From: Paraburkholderia sacchari | Lineage (GTDB): Bacteria > Pseudomonadota > Gammaproteobacteria > Burkholderiales > Burkholderiaceae | Length of the DNA: 64,000 nt | Assembly (NCBI RefSeq): GCF_000785435.2 | Contig: NZ_JTDB02000007.1 | Location: 253,745-317,744 of the forward strand | Reading direction: 5' to 3' | Notes under the pieces: generated by a model | Told to the model about the DNA's origin: nothing | What the model saw: only the letters and a program-made list of their open reading frames with translations | Databases searched by the model: none | Shown here: piece by piece, positions 1-8,155 of the stretch | How the letters are laid out: each line of letters starts with the position of its first letter | How positions within the stretch are numbered: the first letter of the stretch is position 1 | Program-made: the position numbers and the translations under genes

Positions 1-275
1 GCAGCCGCGCGCACGCCGATGTCGGGGCCGGGCAGCAGCACGCCGTACATCAGTTGCTTGACGCCGTAGTGCTCGACCACGGACGTGCGCGAGACTTTCT
101 TGAGAAAGCCCGGCCGGAACACGCGGCGCAGCGCCCAGCCCGTGTGGTCCGGGCCGAGACTGAAGAGGAACGTTGCGCGCGCCTTGTAGCGATCGAAGAT
201 GCGGGCGAGATTCGGCACGCCTTCGCGCGTGCCGCGCAGCGTGTCGACGTCGATTTTCAGGACGATGCGGGCCAA
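1..275 (-). CDS. arnD: 4-deoxy-4-formamido-L-arabinose-phosphoundecaprenol deformylase ArnD (partial, N-terminal part)
   Basis: This is the beginning of a gene cut by the window edge. The minus-strand translation carries KIDVDTLRGTREGVP near its start and FSLGPDHTG further on, which match the polysaccharide-deacetylase-like enzyme that removes the formyl group from undecaprenyl-phosphate formamido-arabinose. The Asp of IDVDT is the expected metal-binding region. No ATG is suitably placed. A TTG at 275 preceded by GAAGGA is the likely start. It follows the decarboxylase gene by 16 bp, so it belongs to the arn operon. The C-terminal two thirds lie outside the window, so catalytic residues there cannot be checked. 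Confidence 0.88.
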   Translation of the reverse strand, partial: MARIVLKIDVDTLRGTREGVPNLARIFDRYKARATFLFSLGPDHTGWALRRVFRPGFLKKVSRTSVVEHYGVKQLMYGVLLPGPDIGVRAA

Positions 276-291
276 GGAGCGGGTCCTTCGC

Positions 292-1338
292 TTATTGCTG
301 CTCGACCAGCGCGCGTGCTTCGGCCACGTGGCCGCGGTACGCTTCGAAGATCTTGCGCAGCGCTTCGTCGAAGGTCGACGTCGGCGCCCAGCCGAGTTCC
401 TGCATCGTGTTCTCGATCTTCGGCACGCGGTTCTGCACGTCCTGATAGCCCGCGCCGTAGTACGCGCCCGACGACGTTTCGACGAGCTGGACCTTCTTTG
501 CGGAGTCGGCGTACTCGGGGAACTCGGCAGCGAGCGCCAGCATCTTGTGCGCGAGTTCGCGCACCGAGAAGTTGTTGGTCGGGTTGCCGATGTTGTAGAT
601 CTTGCCCGTGGCGACGCCGCCCTTGTTCTCGATGATCTTCATGAGCGCTTCGATGCCGTCGTCGATGTCGGTGAACGCGCGCTTTTGTGCGCCGCCGTCG
701 ACGAGGCTGATGTTCTCGCCGCGCACGATATGGCCGAGGAACTGCGTGACGACGCGCGACGAACCTTCCTTCGGCGTGTAGATCGAGTCGAGGCCCGGTC
801 CGATCCAGTTGAACGGACGGAATAGCGTGAAGTTCAGGCCTTCCATGCCGTAGCCCCAGATCACGCGGTCCATGAGCTGCTTGGAGCACGCGTAGATCCA
901 GCGCGGCTTGTTGATCGGGCCGTAGGTGAGAGCGGATGCGTCCGGGTCGAACTGCTCGTCCGAGCACATGCCATAGACCTCGGAGGTCGACGGGAAGACC
1001 AGATGCTTGCGGTACTTCACCGCCGAACGCACGATCGGCAGGTTCGCCTCGAAGTCGAGTTCGAACACGCGCAGCGGCTGCTGCACGTAGGTCGCGGGCG
1101 TGGCGATCGCCACCAGCGGCAGTATCACGTCGCACTTCTTGACGTGATACTCGACCCACTCCTTGTTGATCGTGATGTCGCCTTCGAAGAAGTGCATCCG
1201 CTCATGCTTGACGAGATCGCCGAGGCGGTCCGTCTGCATGTCCATCCCGAACACTTCCCAGTTCGTGGTTTCGAGGATGCGCTTGGAGAGGTGATGGCCG
1301 ATAAAGCCGTTCACACCCAGGATCAGGACTTTTTTCAT
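292..1338 (-). CDS. UDP-glucuronate decarboxylase (ArnA C-terminal-domain homologue, separate protein)
   Basis: This 348-residue protein is an extended short-chain dehydrogenase. It has the NAD-binding GVNGFIG loop at residues 8-14 and a YACSK catalytic Tyr-Lys pair near residue 165. It corresponds to the C-terminal half of E. coli ArnA, which oxidises and decarboxylates UDP-glucuronate to UDP-4-keto-pentose, the first committed step of 4-amino-4-deoxy-L-arabinose synthesis. In E. coli this domain is fused to the formyltransferase. Here it is a free-standing gene whose ATG overlaps the stop of the upstream formyltransferase gene (ATGA, 1335-1338), implying translational coupling. The product acts in the cytoplasm and feeds ArnB. 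Confidence 0.93.
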   Translation of the reverse strand: MKKVLILGVNGFIGHHLSKRILETTNWEVFGMDMQTDRLGDLVKHERMHFFEGDITINKEWVEYHVKKCDVILPLVAIATPATYVQQPLRVFELDFEANLPIVRSAVKYRKHLVFPSTSEVYGMCSDEQFDPDASALTYGPINKPRWIYACSKQLMDRVIWGYGMEGLNFTLFRPFNWIGPGLDSIYTPKEGSSRVVTQFLGHIVRGENISLVDGGAQKRAFTDIDDGIEALMKIIENKGGVATGKIYNIGNPTNNFSVRELAHKMLALAAEFPEYADSAKKVQLVETSSGAYYGAGYQDVQNRVPKIENTMQELGWAPTSTFDEALRKIFEAYRGHVAEARALVEQQ

Positions 1339-2282
1339 GGACGGGGGACAGATGAAGTGAGTTCGGAGAACGCGGCGGGGGTAACGATGGTCTCTTGACC
1401 ATTGTGCTGGCGCCGCAGTTCGTGGATCGCGATGGCGCGGCCGTCGCCGCAGACGGCGAAAAGCGCATTATCGCTTACGTGGATACCCGGGGGCAATTGG
1501 CCCGATATGCCGGGCGTCGCTGCGCCGGGCCGCACGAGGCGCGCACGGCAGATCACGAAGCGCTCGCTGCCGACGTCGGCGAACGCGCCGGGATAGGGCG
1601 GCGCGACCGCGCGGATCAGGTTGTAGACGTCCTGGGCGCGCTGCGTGAAATCGATGCGGCCGTCTTCGGGCTTGCGCCCGCCGTAGTAGCTGCCATGCGA
1701 GAGATCGTTCGGCAGATGCGGCGCCTCGCCCGCGATCAGCGCGGGCAGCACACGCCAGAGCGTCTGCTCGGCGGCCACCGTCACCTTGTCGAACACCATC
1801 GCGGCGGTGTCGTCGGGCAGGATCGGCACAGGGGTCTGCGCGATGATTGCGCCCGCATCGGGCTTGGCGGCCATCTCGTGCAGCGTCGCGCCGGTCTCGG
1901 TCTCGCCCTTGAGCACGGCCCAGTTCGTGGGCACGCGGCCGCGATACTTCGGCAGCAGCGAGCCGTGCATGTTGTAGGCACCGCGCCCGGCGATCGCGAG
2001 CAGGTCCACCGGCAGCATGTGCCGGTAGTAAAACGAGAAGATGAAGTCGGGCCGCGCGGCGGCAACGGCTGCGCGCAGCTCGTGGCTTTTCGGATCGGCG
2101 GGCGTGATGACGTCGATGCCATGCTCCTCGGCCACCGACTTCACGCTGCCGAACCAGATGTTTTCGGTCGGGCTGTCCTCGTGAGTGACGACGAGCGCGA
2201 CGTCCACGCCGCGCGCGAGCAGCACCTGCAGGCAGCGCACGCCCACATTGTGATACGCGAAAACGACGGCGCGCGGCTTCAT
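1335..2282 (-). CDS. UDP-4-amino-4-deoxy-L-arabinose formyltransferase (ArnA N-terminal-domain homologue)
   Basis: The 315-residue product matches the N-terminal half of ArnA. It has the formyltransferase signature NMHGSLLPKYRGR with N104 and H106, and D142 in KPDAG, equivalent to the Asn-His-Asp triad of E. coli ArnA. It formylates UDP-aminoarabinose using N10-formyltetrahydrofolate, the form transferred by ArnC. The reading frame is open further upstream, but ATG at 2282 overlaps the arnC stop as ATGA, and the family alignment starts there. The tight overlaps on both sides (arnC, formyltransferase, decarboxylase) suggest stoichiometric production of enzymes that are one polypeptide in enterobacteria. 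Confidence 0.93.
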   Translation of the reverse strand: MKPRAVVFAYHNVGVRCLQVLLARGVDVALVVTHEDSPTENIWFGSVKSVAEEHGIDVITPADPKSHELRAAVAAARPDFIFSFYYRHMLPVDLLAIAGRGAYNMHGSLLPKYRGRVPTNWAVLKGETETGATLHEMAAKPDAGAIIAQTPVPILPDDTAAMVFDKVTVAAEQTLWRVLPALIAGEAPHLPNDLSHGSYYGGRKPEDGRIDFTQRAQDVYNLIRAVAPPYPGAFADVGSERFVICRARLVRPGAATPGISGQLPPGIHVSDNALFAVCGDGRAIAIHELRRQHNGQETIVTPAAFSELTSSVPRP

Positions 2283-3373
2283 GACTGGGCTCCTCGCTGT
2301 GTGCCAGGGTTTGCGTCCTGATTTGCGGCGGGTCCGGTGCCGACATTGAGCGACGCCTGCACGCCCTGCACGACGTCCTGGCGAGGCGCGCCCACCACTT
2401 CGCGGCCGTTGCGTTCTTCGAGGATCGTCTGCACGAGATAGCGCGGACGCGCACGCACTTGCTGATAGATGCGGCCGATGTATTCGCCGAGCAGGCCGAG
2501 CGCGAAGATGATCACGCCGAGCAGGAAAAACGTGATGGCGAACAGTGTGAACACGCCTTGCACTTCCGCGCCGAGAATAAAGCGGCGAATCAGCAGCAAG
2601 ATGAAGAGGCCCGCGGAGCCGAGCGAGAGAATCACGCCGATGAACGAGAGCCACTGCAGCGGCACTACCGAGAAGCCGGTCACGAGGTCGAAGTTCAGGC
2701 GGATCAGGCTATAGAGCGAATACTTCGATTCGCCCGCGAAGCGTTCTTCGTGCGCGACATCGACTTCCACCGGGTTCTGCGCGAACGTATAGGCGAGCGC
2801 GGGAATGAAGGTGTTGATCTCGCCGCAGCGGTTGATCGTGTCGATGATGTGACGGTTGTAGGCGCGCAGCATGCAGCCCTGGTCGGTCATCTTGATGCGC
2901 GTGATGCGTTCGCGCAGGCGGTTCATCATCTGCGAGGCCTTGCGGCGCCACAGGCTGTCCTGGCGCTGCATGCGGATGGTGCCCACGTAGTCGTAGCCTT
3001 CGCGCATCTTCTCGACGAGCTTGCCGATTTCCTCGGGCGGGTTCTGCAGGTCGGCGTCGAGCGTGATGACGATTTCGCCGCGCGCCTGCTCGAAGCCCGC
3101 GAGAATCGCCATGTGCTGGCCGTAGTTGCCGTTGAGCAGGATCGCGCGCGTGGTGTCGGGCCGGGCGCGGAACTGCTCGGCGAGCATCGCGGCCGAGCGG
3201 TCGCGGCTGCCGTCGTTGATGAAAATGATTTCGTACGAGGTGCGGAGGGCGTCGAGCGCCGGGTACAGGCGCGCGAACAGCGCGGCGAGCCCCGCTTCCT
3301 CGTTGTAGACCGGAATGATGACCGAGACTTCCGGCGACTCCGGGGTCAAGGTGCGTTGTTCCGTTTGAGTCAT
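2279..3373 (-). CDS. arnC: Undecaprenyl-phosphate 4-deoxy-4-formamido-L-arabinose transferase ArnC
   Basis: This is a family 2 glycosyltransferase of 364 residues. The N-terminal half is a GT-A domain starting SVIIPVYNEE, with a metal-binding DAD in ITLDADLQNPPEE. Two hydrophobic segments near the C terminus (WLSFIGVILSLGSAGLFILL and the FFLLGVIIFALGLLGEYIG stretch) anchor it to the inner membrane. It transfers formamido-arabinose to undecaprenyl phosphate. ATG at 3373 was preferred to an in-frame ATG 10 codons upstream because a GGAAAAG sequence precedes it and the protein family begins near there. It lies 119 bp downstream of arnB and overlaps the formyltransferase gene by 4 bp. Confidence 0.92.
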   Translation of the reverse strand: MTQTEQRTLTPESPEVSVIIPVYNEEAGLAALFARLYPALDALRTSYEIIFINDGSRDRSAAMLAEQFRARPDTTRAILLNGNYGQHMAILAGFEQARGEIVITLDADLQNPPEEIGKLVEKMREGYDYVGTIRMQRQDSLWRRKASQMMNRLRERITRIKMTDQGCMLRAYNRHIIDTINRCGEINTFIPALAYTFAQNPVEVDVAHEERFAGESKYSLYSLIRLNFDLVTGFSVVPLQWLSFIGVILSLGSAGLFILLLIRRFILGAEVQGVFTLFAITFFLLGVIIFALGLLGEYIGRIYQQVRARPRYLVQTILEERNGREVVGAPRQDVVQGVQASLNVGTGPAANQDANPGTQRGAQS

Positions 3374-3492
3374 GAGTGCGTCTTTTCCGTTCTGGTGATG
3401 CATGTAATTGGCGTCGAAATTGCCGCTCTCAAGCAGGTGCGTCCCCCTGGGTTGCTGCACCCGCGTGCCTGAATCCCGTGTAAAGCGCCGGG

Positions 3493-4668
3493 TCAGGCGG
3501 CGGCGCCGACTGCGTACTGCGTGCAGATGTCGTCGACGGCGCGGCATACCCGCGCCACGTCGGCGACGCTCATCTGCGTGAAGAGCGGCAGCGTGACCGT
3601 GGTCGCGCCGAACCGCTCGGCGTGCGGGAACATGCCCGCACGGAAGCCGCGCTCGCGATAGAGCGTGAACAGATGAATGGCCGGGTAGTGCACGCCCGAG
3701 CCGATGCCGCGCTCCTGAAGCTGCTTCATGAAGCCCGCGCGGTCGAGCGTGAGCTTCTCGAGCGGCAGCGTGATCTGGAACATGTGCCAGTTGCTGTTGG
3801 TGAAGTCCGCAACCGGCAGGCCCACGCCGAGCTTAACGGCAGCGCTGCCCTCGAAGCCCGTGAAATAGGCATGCGCGAGCTTGCGGCGCTGCTCGGTGAA
3901 ACGCTGGATGTGCTTGAGCTGGCCGAGGCCCACGCGTGCCGCCACGTCCGTGAGATTGTACTTGCCGCCGAGCACGTCGCAGTCCATGCCGTCGAAGCCC
4001 GTGCGCGTGATGCCCTGCAGACGGTACTTGCGGGCGAGTTCGGCTTCGTCCGCGTTGTTGAGCACGAGCGCGCCGCCTTCGATCGACGTGAGGTTCTTGT
4101 TGGCGTGGAAACTGAACGAGACGATGTCGCCGATCGCGCCGATGCGCTTGCCGTCCCACGTCGAGCCGAACGCCTGCGCCGCGTCTTCGATCACGCGCAG
4201 CTTGTGCTGGCGGGCGATGGCGTAGAGGCGGTCCATGTCGACGGGCAGGCCGGCGAGATAGACGGGGATGATCGCCTTCGTGCGCGGCGTGATGGCGGCT
4301 TCGAGCTTGTCGAGGTCGATGTTGCGCGTGACGGGGTCGATATCGGCGAACACCGGCGTCGCGCCCACTTCGTAGACCACGTTGCTGGTTGCGACCCACG
4401 AGGCGGGCGTGGTGATGACCTCGTCGCCGGGGCCCACGCCCGCAATGCGCAGGCCGATTTCGAGCGTCGCGGTGCCGGAGTTGAAGGTGCGCACGGGGCG
4501 GCCGCCGCAGTACTCGGAGAGCGCGGCCTCGAACGCCTGGTTCTGCGGACCGGTCGTAATCCAGCCCGAGCGCAGCACGTCGGCGACGCCCGCGATGGTT
4601 TCTTCGTCGATTTCGGGCTTGACGAACGGCAGGAACGGAACGGAAGACTGCGCGGTTGACTGGGTCAT
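3493..4668 (-). CDS. arnB: UDP-4-amino-4-deoxy-L-arabinose-oxoglutarate aminotransferase ArnB
   Basis: A DegT/DnrJ/EryC1-family PLP aminotransferase of 391 residues. The PLP lysine is K191 in SFHANKNLTS, and PASWVATSN and EDAAQAFG are family motifs. It converts UDP-4-keto-pentose to UDP-4-amino-4-deoxy-L-arabinose using glutamate. Start chosen at ATG 4668, giving MTQSTAQ. An upstream in-frame ATG would add 18 residues that the family does not have. It is separated from the SMR gene upstream by 118 bp and from arnC by 119 bp, so internal promoters are possible. Confidence 0.93.
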   Translation of the reverse strand: MTQSTAQSSVPFLPFVKPEIDEETIAGVADVLRSGWITTGPQNQAFEAALSEYCGGRPVRTFNSGTATLEIGLRIAGVGPGDEVITTPASWVATSNVVYEVGATPVFADIDPVTRNIDLDKLEAAITPRTKAIIPVYLAGLPVDMDRLYAIARQHKLRVIEDAAQAFGSTWDGKRIGAIGDIVSFSFHANKNLTSIEGGALVLNNADEAELARKYRLQGITRTGFDGMDCDVLGGKYNLTDVAARVGLGQLKHIQRFTEQRRKLAHAYFTGFEGSAAVKLGVGLPVADFTNSNWHMFQITLPLEKLTLDRAGFMKQLQERGIGSGVHYPAIHLFTLYRERGFRAGMFPHAERFGATTVTLPLFTQMSVADVARVCRAVDDICTQYAVGAAA

Positions 4669-4786
4669 GAGTGCTTTGCTCGTGAGAACGTCAGAAAAAA
4701 TCGGAATTCGGCTGCGGTGCAAGAATGCCAGAGACGCACAGTGGCGCCTCGATGCGTGCCCGGGCGTGCTTCGGTGCGCTGCGTCA

Positions 4787-5158
4787 TTAGCTGCGCGCGA
4801 GCACGAACACGCCGATCAGGATGATGCCGATGCCAACGAGGCGCTGCACGCTCAGCACCTCGCCGAACAGATACCACGCTGCGAACGCGTTGACCACGTA
4901 GCCGAGCGAGAGCATCGGATAGGCGATCGAGACGTCCACGCGCGAGAGTCCCACGATCCACACGACCACGCTGAACACGTAGCAAGTGAGCCCGCCGATG
5001 ATCGGCAGTTGCGTTGCCAGCTTCCAGCCAATGGGCAGGATGTTCGCACGGGTGAATTCGAAGTGTCCAACGGCATTGACACCGGCTTTCAGCAACAGTT
5101 GCGCACAGGCATTCAGGCTGACGCCGGCGAGGATGCAGATGAGGGAAATCGGATTCAT
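4787..5158 (-). CDS. SMR/EamA-type small membrane protein, probable aminoarabinose-phosphoundecaprenol flippase subunit
   Basis: A 123-residue, four-helix membrane protein of the small multidrug resistance type. Hydrophobic spans cover roughly residues 3-22, 45-70, 75-95 and 100-121, and there is a YPMLSLGYVVNAFAAW stretch typical of this fold. Placed between arnT and arnB, it most likely flips aminoarabinose-phosphoundecaprenol across the inner membrane for ArnT. E. coli uses two such proteins (ArnE and ArnF), but only one is present here, so it may form a homodimer or pair with a protein encoded elsewhere. The exact subfamily, and hence the symbol, is not settled by sequence alone. Confidence 0.82.
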   Translation of the reverse strand: MNPISLICILAGVSLNACAQLLLKAGVNAVGHFEFTRANILPIGWKLATQLPIIGGLTCYVFSVVVWIVGLSRVDVSIAYPMLSLGYVVNAFAAWYLFGEVLSVQRLVGIGIILIGVFVLARS

Positions 5159-5439
5159 CGTGTTGGATGGCTAATAGGGGCCTGATAGAGGCGCGAAGTG
5201 AATTAGGGCGAATTTGCCGTGGGCGCGTGGCTGGCGGGCCCGCTCCGATTGCCCTGGCGGCGCAGTGGCCGGCGTGCGGACGGGTTCGCCACGGCGGCGG
5301 CTGCGGGCGGCTGCCTTCACAACCGCCATTCGCAGCGGAAATTCGCAGCGGTCATTCGCAGCCGCCACGCTCCACGCAGCGGCGGCGCCCAGCATTATCG
5401 CCTATGCGCGCGGCATGGCCGCCGCAAGAGGGGGAAGCA
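5159..5439. other. 281-bp spacer between arnT and the SMR flippase gene
   Basis: This spacer is long for an operon. It is extremely GC-rich and contains no ORF I would defend and no hairpin with a T tract. Tandem-like short GGCGGC runs and repeats of CATTCGCAGC occur around 5325-5370. It could hold a second promoter for the distal arn genes or mRNA processing sites, but I see no clear promoter. Confidence 0.4.
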
Positions 5440-7131
5440 TCAGGGTTGCGGCTTCTCGACGATCACGCGGCGCGAGTCGCGCGCGATCACCTGCATCGGG
5501 AAACCTTGGGCGGCCAGCTCGTTGTAGCGGTCCGATGGCAGCAGCGCGAGCGCATAGCGCTCGCTTTTCCAGCGCTGCTCCCATTCCGCGATGGTCGGCA
5601 CCCATTTTTGCGGCTCCTCGGAGATGCCGAAGGCCAGTTCGTCGGTGACTTGCACCATCGTCATCGGGTGGCGCACGTAGAAGGGCATCGTGTGGTCGAG
5701 CACGCCCACCGAGTAGAACGGCGTGTCCGGCGGCAGTTTCGCGATGGCTGCGCGCACCGCGGGCGCGAGCGGCGCGCCCGAGCTGAGCGTGCCGAACACG
5801 TCGTGCCCGGTGCCTGCGATGGTCGCGAGCAGCAGCCAGGCGGCGCCGAGCGCCACGGCCGGCGCGCTGGCGCCCGTCTCGGGCGTGCGTTTCGCGCGGT
5901 TCAGGCGCAGCCCGATCATGGTGGCGATGAAGGCGACCGCGGCGGCCGCGAACACCCAGACCTGGAACTCGCGATAGAGCGCGTTCGGATTGCGCGAGTC
6001 GCCGATGCGCGTAAGCACGAAGGAACCGGCCATCAGCGCGACGGCGAGCATCGCGTAACCCGCCAGATGGCGGTTCCACTGCGGGCGCGTCATGAGCGGC
6101 AGATACAGGCCGATGACGAGCGCGAGCGGCGGCGCGATCGGCAGCGTGTACGACAGCAGCTTCGAGTGCGAGGCGCTGAAGAACAGGAAGATGAACACGC
6201 TCCAGACCAGCATCAGCGTGACGGGGGCGAAGCCGTTGGGCTGCTTCGGCGCGCGCAGTGCGTGGCGCACGCTTTGCACGCTCACCGAGAGCCACGGCAG
6301 GAAGCCCACTAGCATCACGGGTACAAAGTAATACAACGGGCCGGGCCGGTTCTGCGCGGGCGTGAGATAGCGCTGGAACTGCTGGACGATGAAGAAGAAG
6401 TTGAAGAACTCGGGATTGCGCTGCTGCACCAGCACGAACCAGGGCGAGACGATCGCGAAGAACACGATCAGCCCGCTCACGAGGTAGAGGCGCTTCCAGA
6501 GCGCCCAGTCGCGCGCGATCACGGTGTAGAGCACCAGCACCGCGCCCGGCAGAATCAGGCCGATCAGGCCCTTCGAGAGTACCGCGAGCGCCATCGCCCC
6601 CCAGCAGACCCACATCCACAGGCGCGCCGCGCGCGTGGGCAGGTTCGGGCGCTGGGCGAGCAACAGCGCGCAAAGCGTCAGTTCCATCCAGAACGACAGG
6701 GCCATGTCGAGCGTGTCGAAGTGGCCCATCAGGTTCCAGTACGGTGCGCAAGCGAGCACGAGCGCGGCGAAGAAGCCCGTGGCGGCGTTAAAGACGCGTG
6801 CGCCGGTGAAGCCGATGAGCAGCACGCCCGCGAAGCCCGTGAGCGCCGTGTAGAGGCGCGCCTGCCATTCGCCGATGCCGAACCACGCGAACGTGAGTGC
6901 ATTCATCCAGGTTTGCAGCGGCGGCTTCTCGAAATACTTGTAGTCGTTGTAGCGCGGGGTGATCCAGTCGCCGCTAGCGAGCATTTCGCGCGCCATTTCG
7001 GCGTAGCGGCCTTCGTCGCTCGGCACCAGATGGCGCCAGCCAAGCGGCACGAACCAGATGACGGCGAGGGCGACGATCAGGAGCAGGATTGCGCTGCGAT
7101 TGAGCGGCAGCCGCGAGGGCGTATCGTTCAT
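5440..7131 (-). CDS. arnT: Aminoarabinose (Ara4N) lipid A transferase ArnT, GT family 83/39
   Basis: A polytopic inner-membrane glycosyltransferase of 563 residues with about a dozen hydrophobic segments. The first periplasmic loop carries PSDEGRYAEMAREM with D39 and E40, the acidic pair conserved in ArnT/PMT-type enzymes, followed by YFEKPPL. It transfers 4-amino-4-deoxy-L-arabinose from undecaprenyl phosphate to lipid A (and in Burkholderia also to the inner core), lowering surface charge and giving polymyxin resistance. ATG 7131 (MNDTPSRL) is preferred. The ORF is open for another 21 codons upstream, but these do not look like a membrane-protein N terminus. It is the first gene of the minus-strand arn cluster. 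Confidence 0.92.
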   Translation of the reverse strand: MNDTPSRLPLNRSAILLLIVALAVIWFVPLGWRHLVPSDEGRYAEMAREMLASGDWITPRYNDYKYFEKPPLQTWMNALTFAWFGIGEWQARLYTALTGFAGVLLIGFTGARVFNAATGFFAALVLACAPYWNLMGHFDTLDMALSFWMELTLCALLLAQRPNLPTRAARLWMWVCWGAMALAVLSKGLIGLILPGAVLVLYTVIARDWALWKRLYLVSGLIVFFAIVSPWFVLVQQRNPEFFNFFFIVQQFQRYLTPAQNRPGPLYYFVPVMLVGFLPWLSVSVQSVRHALRAPKQPNGFAPVTLMLVWSVFIFLFFSASHSKLLSYTLPIAPPLALVIGLYLPLMTRPQWNRHLAGYAMLAVALMAGSFVLTRIGDSRNPNALYREFQVWVFAAAAVAFIATMIGLRLNRAKRTPETGASAPAVALGAAWLLLATIAGTGHDVFGTLSSGAPLAPAVRAAIAKLPPDTPFYSVGVLDHTMPFYVRHPMTMVQVTDELAFGISEEPQKWVPTIAEWEQRWKSERYALALLPSDRYNELAAQGFPMQVIARDSRRVIVEKPQP

Positions 7132-7303
7132 GGGTTCCAGCCTGTTCTTGTTGATGTTGCAGTCGGTCAGGCGGCGCTGCGCCCGTGATCTCATGGCGGG
7201 CGTGCAGCGCCCGCGCGGCGCGCAAGTGTACTACGGCGCGCCCGGCTTACCTGAAGGCGGGCTTAAGGCGCTGCGAAACCGCCTGCTTTCGGTCAGGATT
7301 GAA

Positions 7304-7678
7304 TCAGGATTCGATCAGGAGCGCGGCGGCCACGCGCCGGCCTTCGGCCATCAGGATGTTGTAAGTGCGGCAGGCGGCCTTGAAGTCCATGGCCTCCACA
7401 CCGATGCGCTTCGCGCCAAGCGCGGCAGTCAGGCGCGGATGGGGAAAGCGCAGCCGGTCGCCGCTGCCGAACACCACGACCTCGGGGGCGAGCGGCAGCA
7501 GCATTTCGAAAAGTTCGGGGCTCAAGGCATCGAACGCACTGACCGGCCAAGGCATGACGGGCGTCTCGGGCATCACGATGACGCTGCCGGTATGGCGTTC
7601 GAGATTGATTTCGACGTAATCGGCGCCGTAACCGGTGACGGTGTTCAGGGCGCCGCTGGAGTCCTGGTGTAGTTTCAA
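7304..7678 (-). CDS. Mth938-like domain protein (DUF498/Xcc1710-like)
   Basis: A 124-residue soluble protein matching the Mth938/NDUFAF3-like fold. It has a GYGADYVEINLERHTGSV opening, a central PEVVVFGSGDRLRFP motif, and a C-terminal RTYNILMAEGRRVAAALL stretch. Family members are widespread in proteobacteria. The mitochondrial relative assists complex I assembly, but the bacterial role is not established. It lies 172 bp upstream of arnT on the same strand, so co-transcription is possible but not shown. A TATAAT box in the intergenic palindrome (7750-7774) may drive it. Confidence 0.85.
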   Translation of the reverse strand: MKLHQDSSGALNTVTGYGADYVEINLERHTGSVIVMPETPVMPWPVSAFDALSPELFEMLLPLAPEVVVFGSGDRLRFPHPRLTAALGAKRIGVEAMDFKAACRTYNILMAEGRRVAAALLIES

Positions 7679-8155
7679 AACTTCGGTTCCGGAAGGTCTC
7701 GGTTCGAAAGGCGCGCGGCTTGGTGCGCATTGCGGAAGTCGGCCAAAATCCGCTAAATTATAACTTTTTAGCGGCTGCGACGACGGGCCTTGCTCAAAAG
7801 GGTCCGATGGCGTGCTCAGAGGCGCGCCGAAGGTGCGACCAGCGCCGGCCCCGGCAGTGGACCTTCCGTGTGCGCATGGCGTGCGCCTTTAGTGCGCCGT
7901 TGTGCGCCGTTAGTGCGCCTTGTGCCATCCGCATCAGCCCATCGGCCCGGGTCATCATCCATCGAAGGGCGAACGCAGTCACAAGCTGCAGGCTGGCTGC
8001 CAGACCGTACAATCCATGATTCGTGCATTGTGTGCCGCCCCCTTTGCGGTCCGCAGCCCCGCGCGTCGTCTATGCCGATCAACCCCGTCGCAGCCCGATC
8101 CAGCTTTTCAGACTGCCCCCGAAAACATCAAACGCTTTTGGACCAACCGCCCGCC
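7679..8155. other. 478-bp divergent intergenic region between the DUF498 gene and alaA
   Basis: It contains a perfect inverted repeat at 7750-7774 with a minus-strand TATAAT inside. The rest, 7790-8155, has open frames but lower-quality codon use, with runs such as repeated GTGCGCC around 7870-7920. No conserved protein is recognisable. I regard it as the regulatory and leader region of both genes. Confidence 0.5.
7750..7774 (-). promoter_or_regulatory. Inverted repeat with embedded -10 box upstream of the DUF498 gene
   Basis: Arms CCGCTAAA (7750-7757) and TTTAGCGG (7767-7774) are perfectly complementary around a 9-base spacer. Read on the minus strand, the left arm and spacer include TATAAT (complement of 7757-7762), about 80 bases before the start codon at 7678. 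A repressor bound here would block that promoter. No good -35 is visible, so the promoter call is tentative. Confidence 0.45.

Noticed and set aside
257-1159. Long minus-strand ORF of 300 residues overlapping the decarboxylase gene.
   Set aside because: Arg/Ala-rich shadow frame typical of high-GC DNA. The decarboxylase in the other frame has full family motifs.
7245-7270. CTTAAGG near 7261-7267 with CTTACC upstream resembled a PmrA box for arnT.
   Set aside because: The two half sites are about 16 bases apart rather than the usual spacing and the first is degenerate, so PmrA control is not supported.
7790-8155. Open 5' extension of alaA encoding about 120 further residues.
   Set aside because: It has no resemblance to AlaA, and E. 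coli AlaA aligns from the GTG at 8156.
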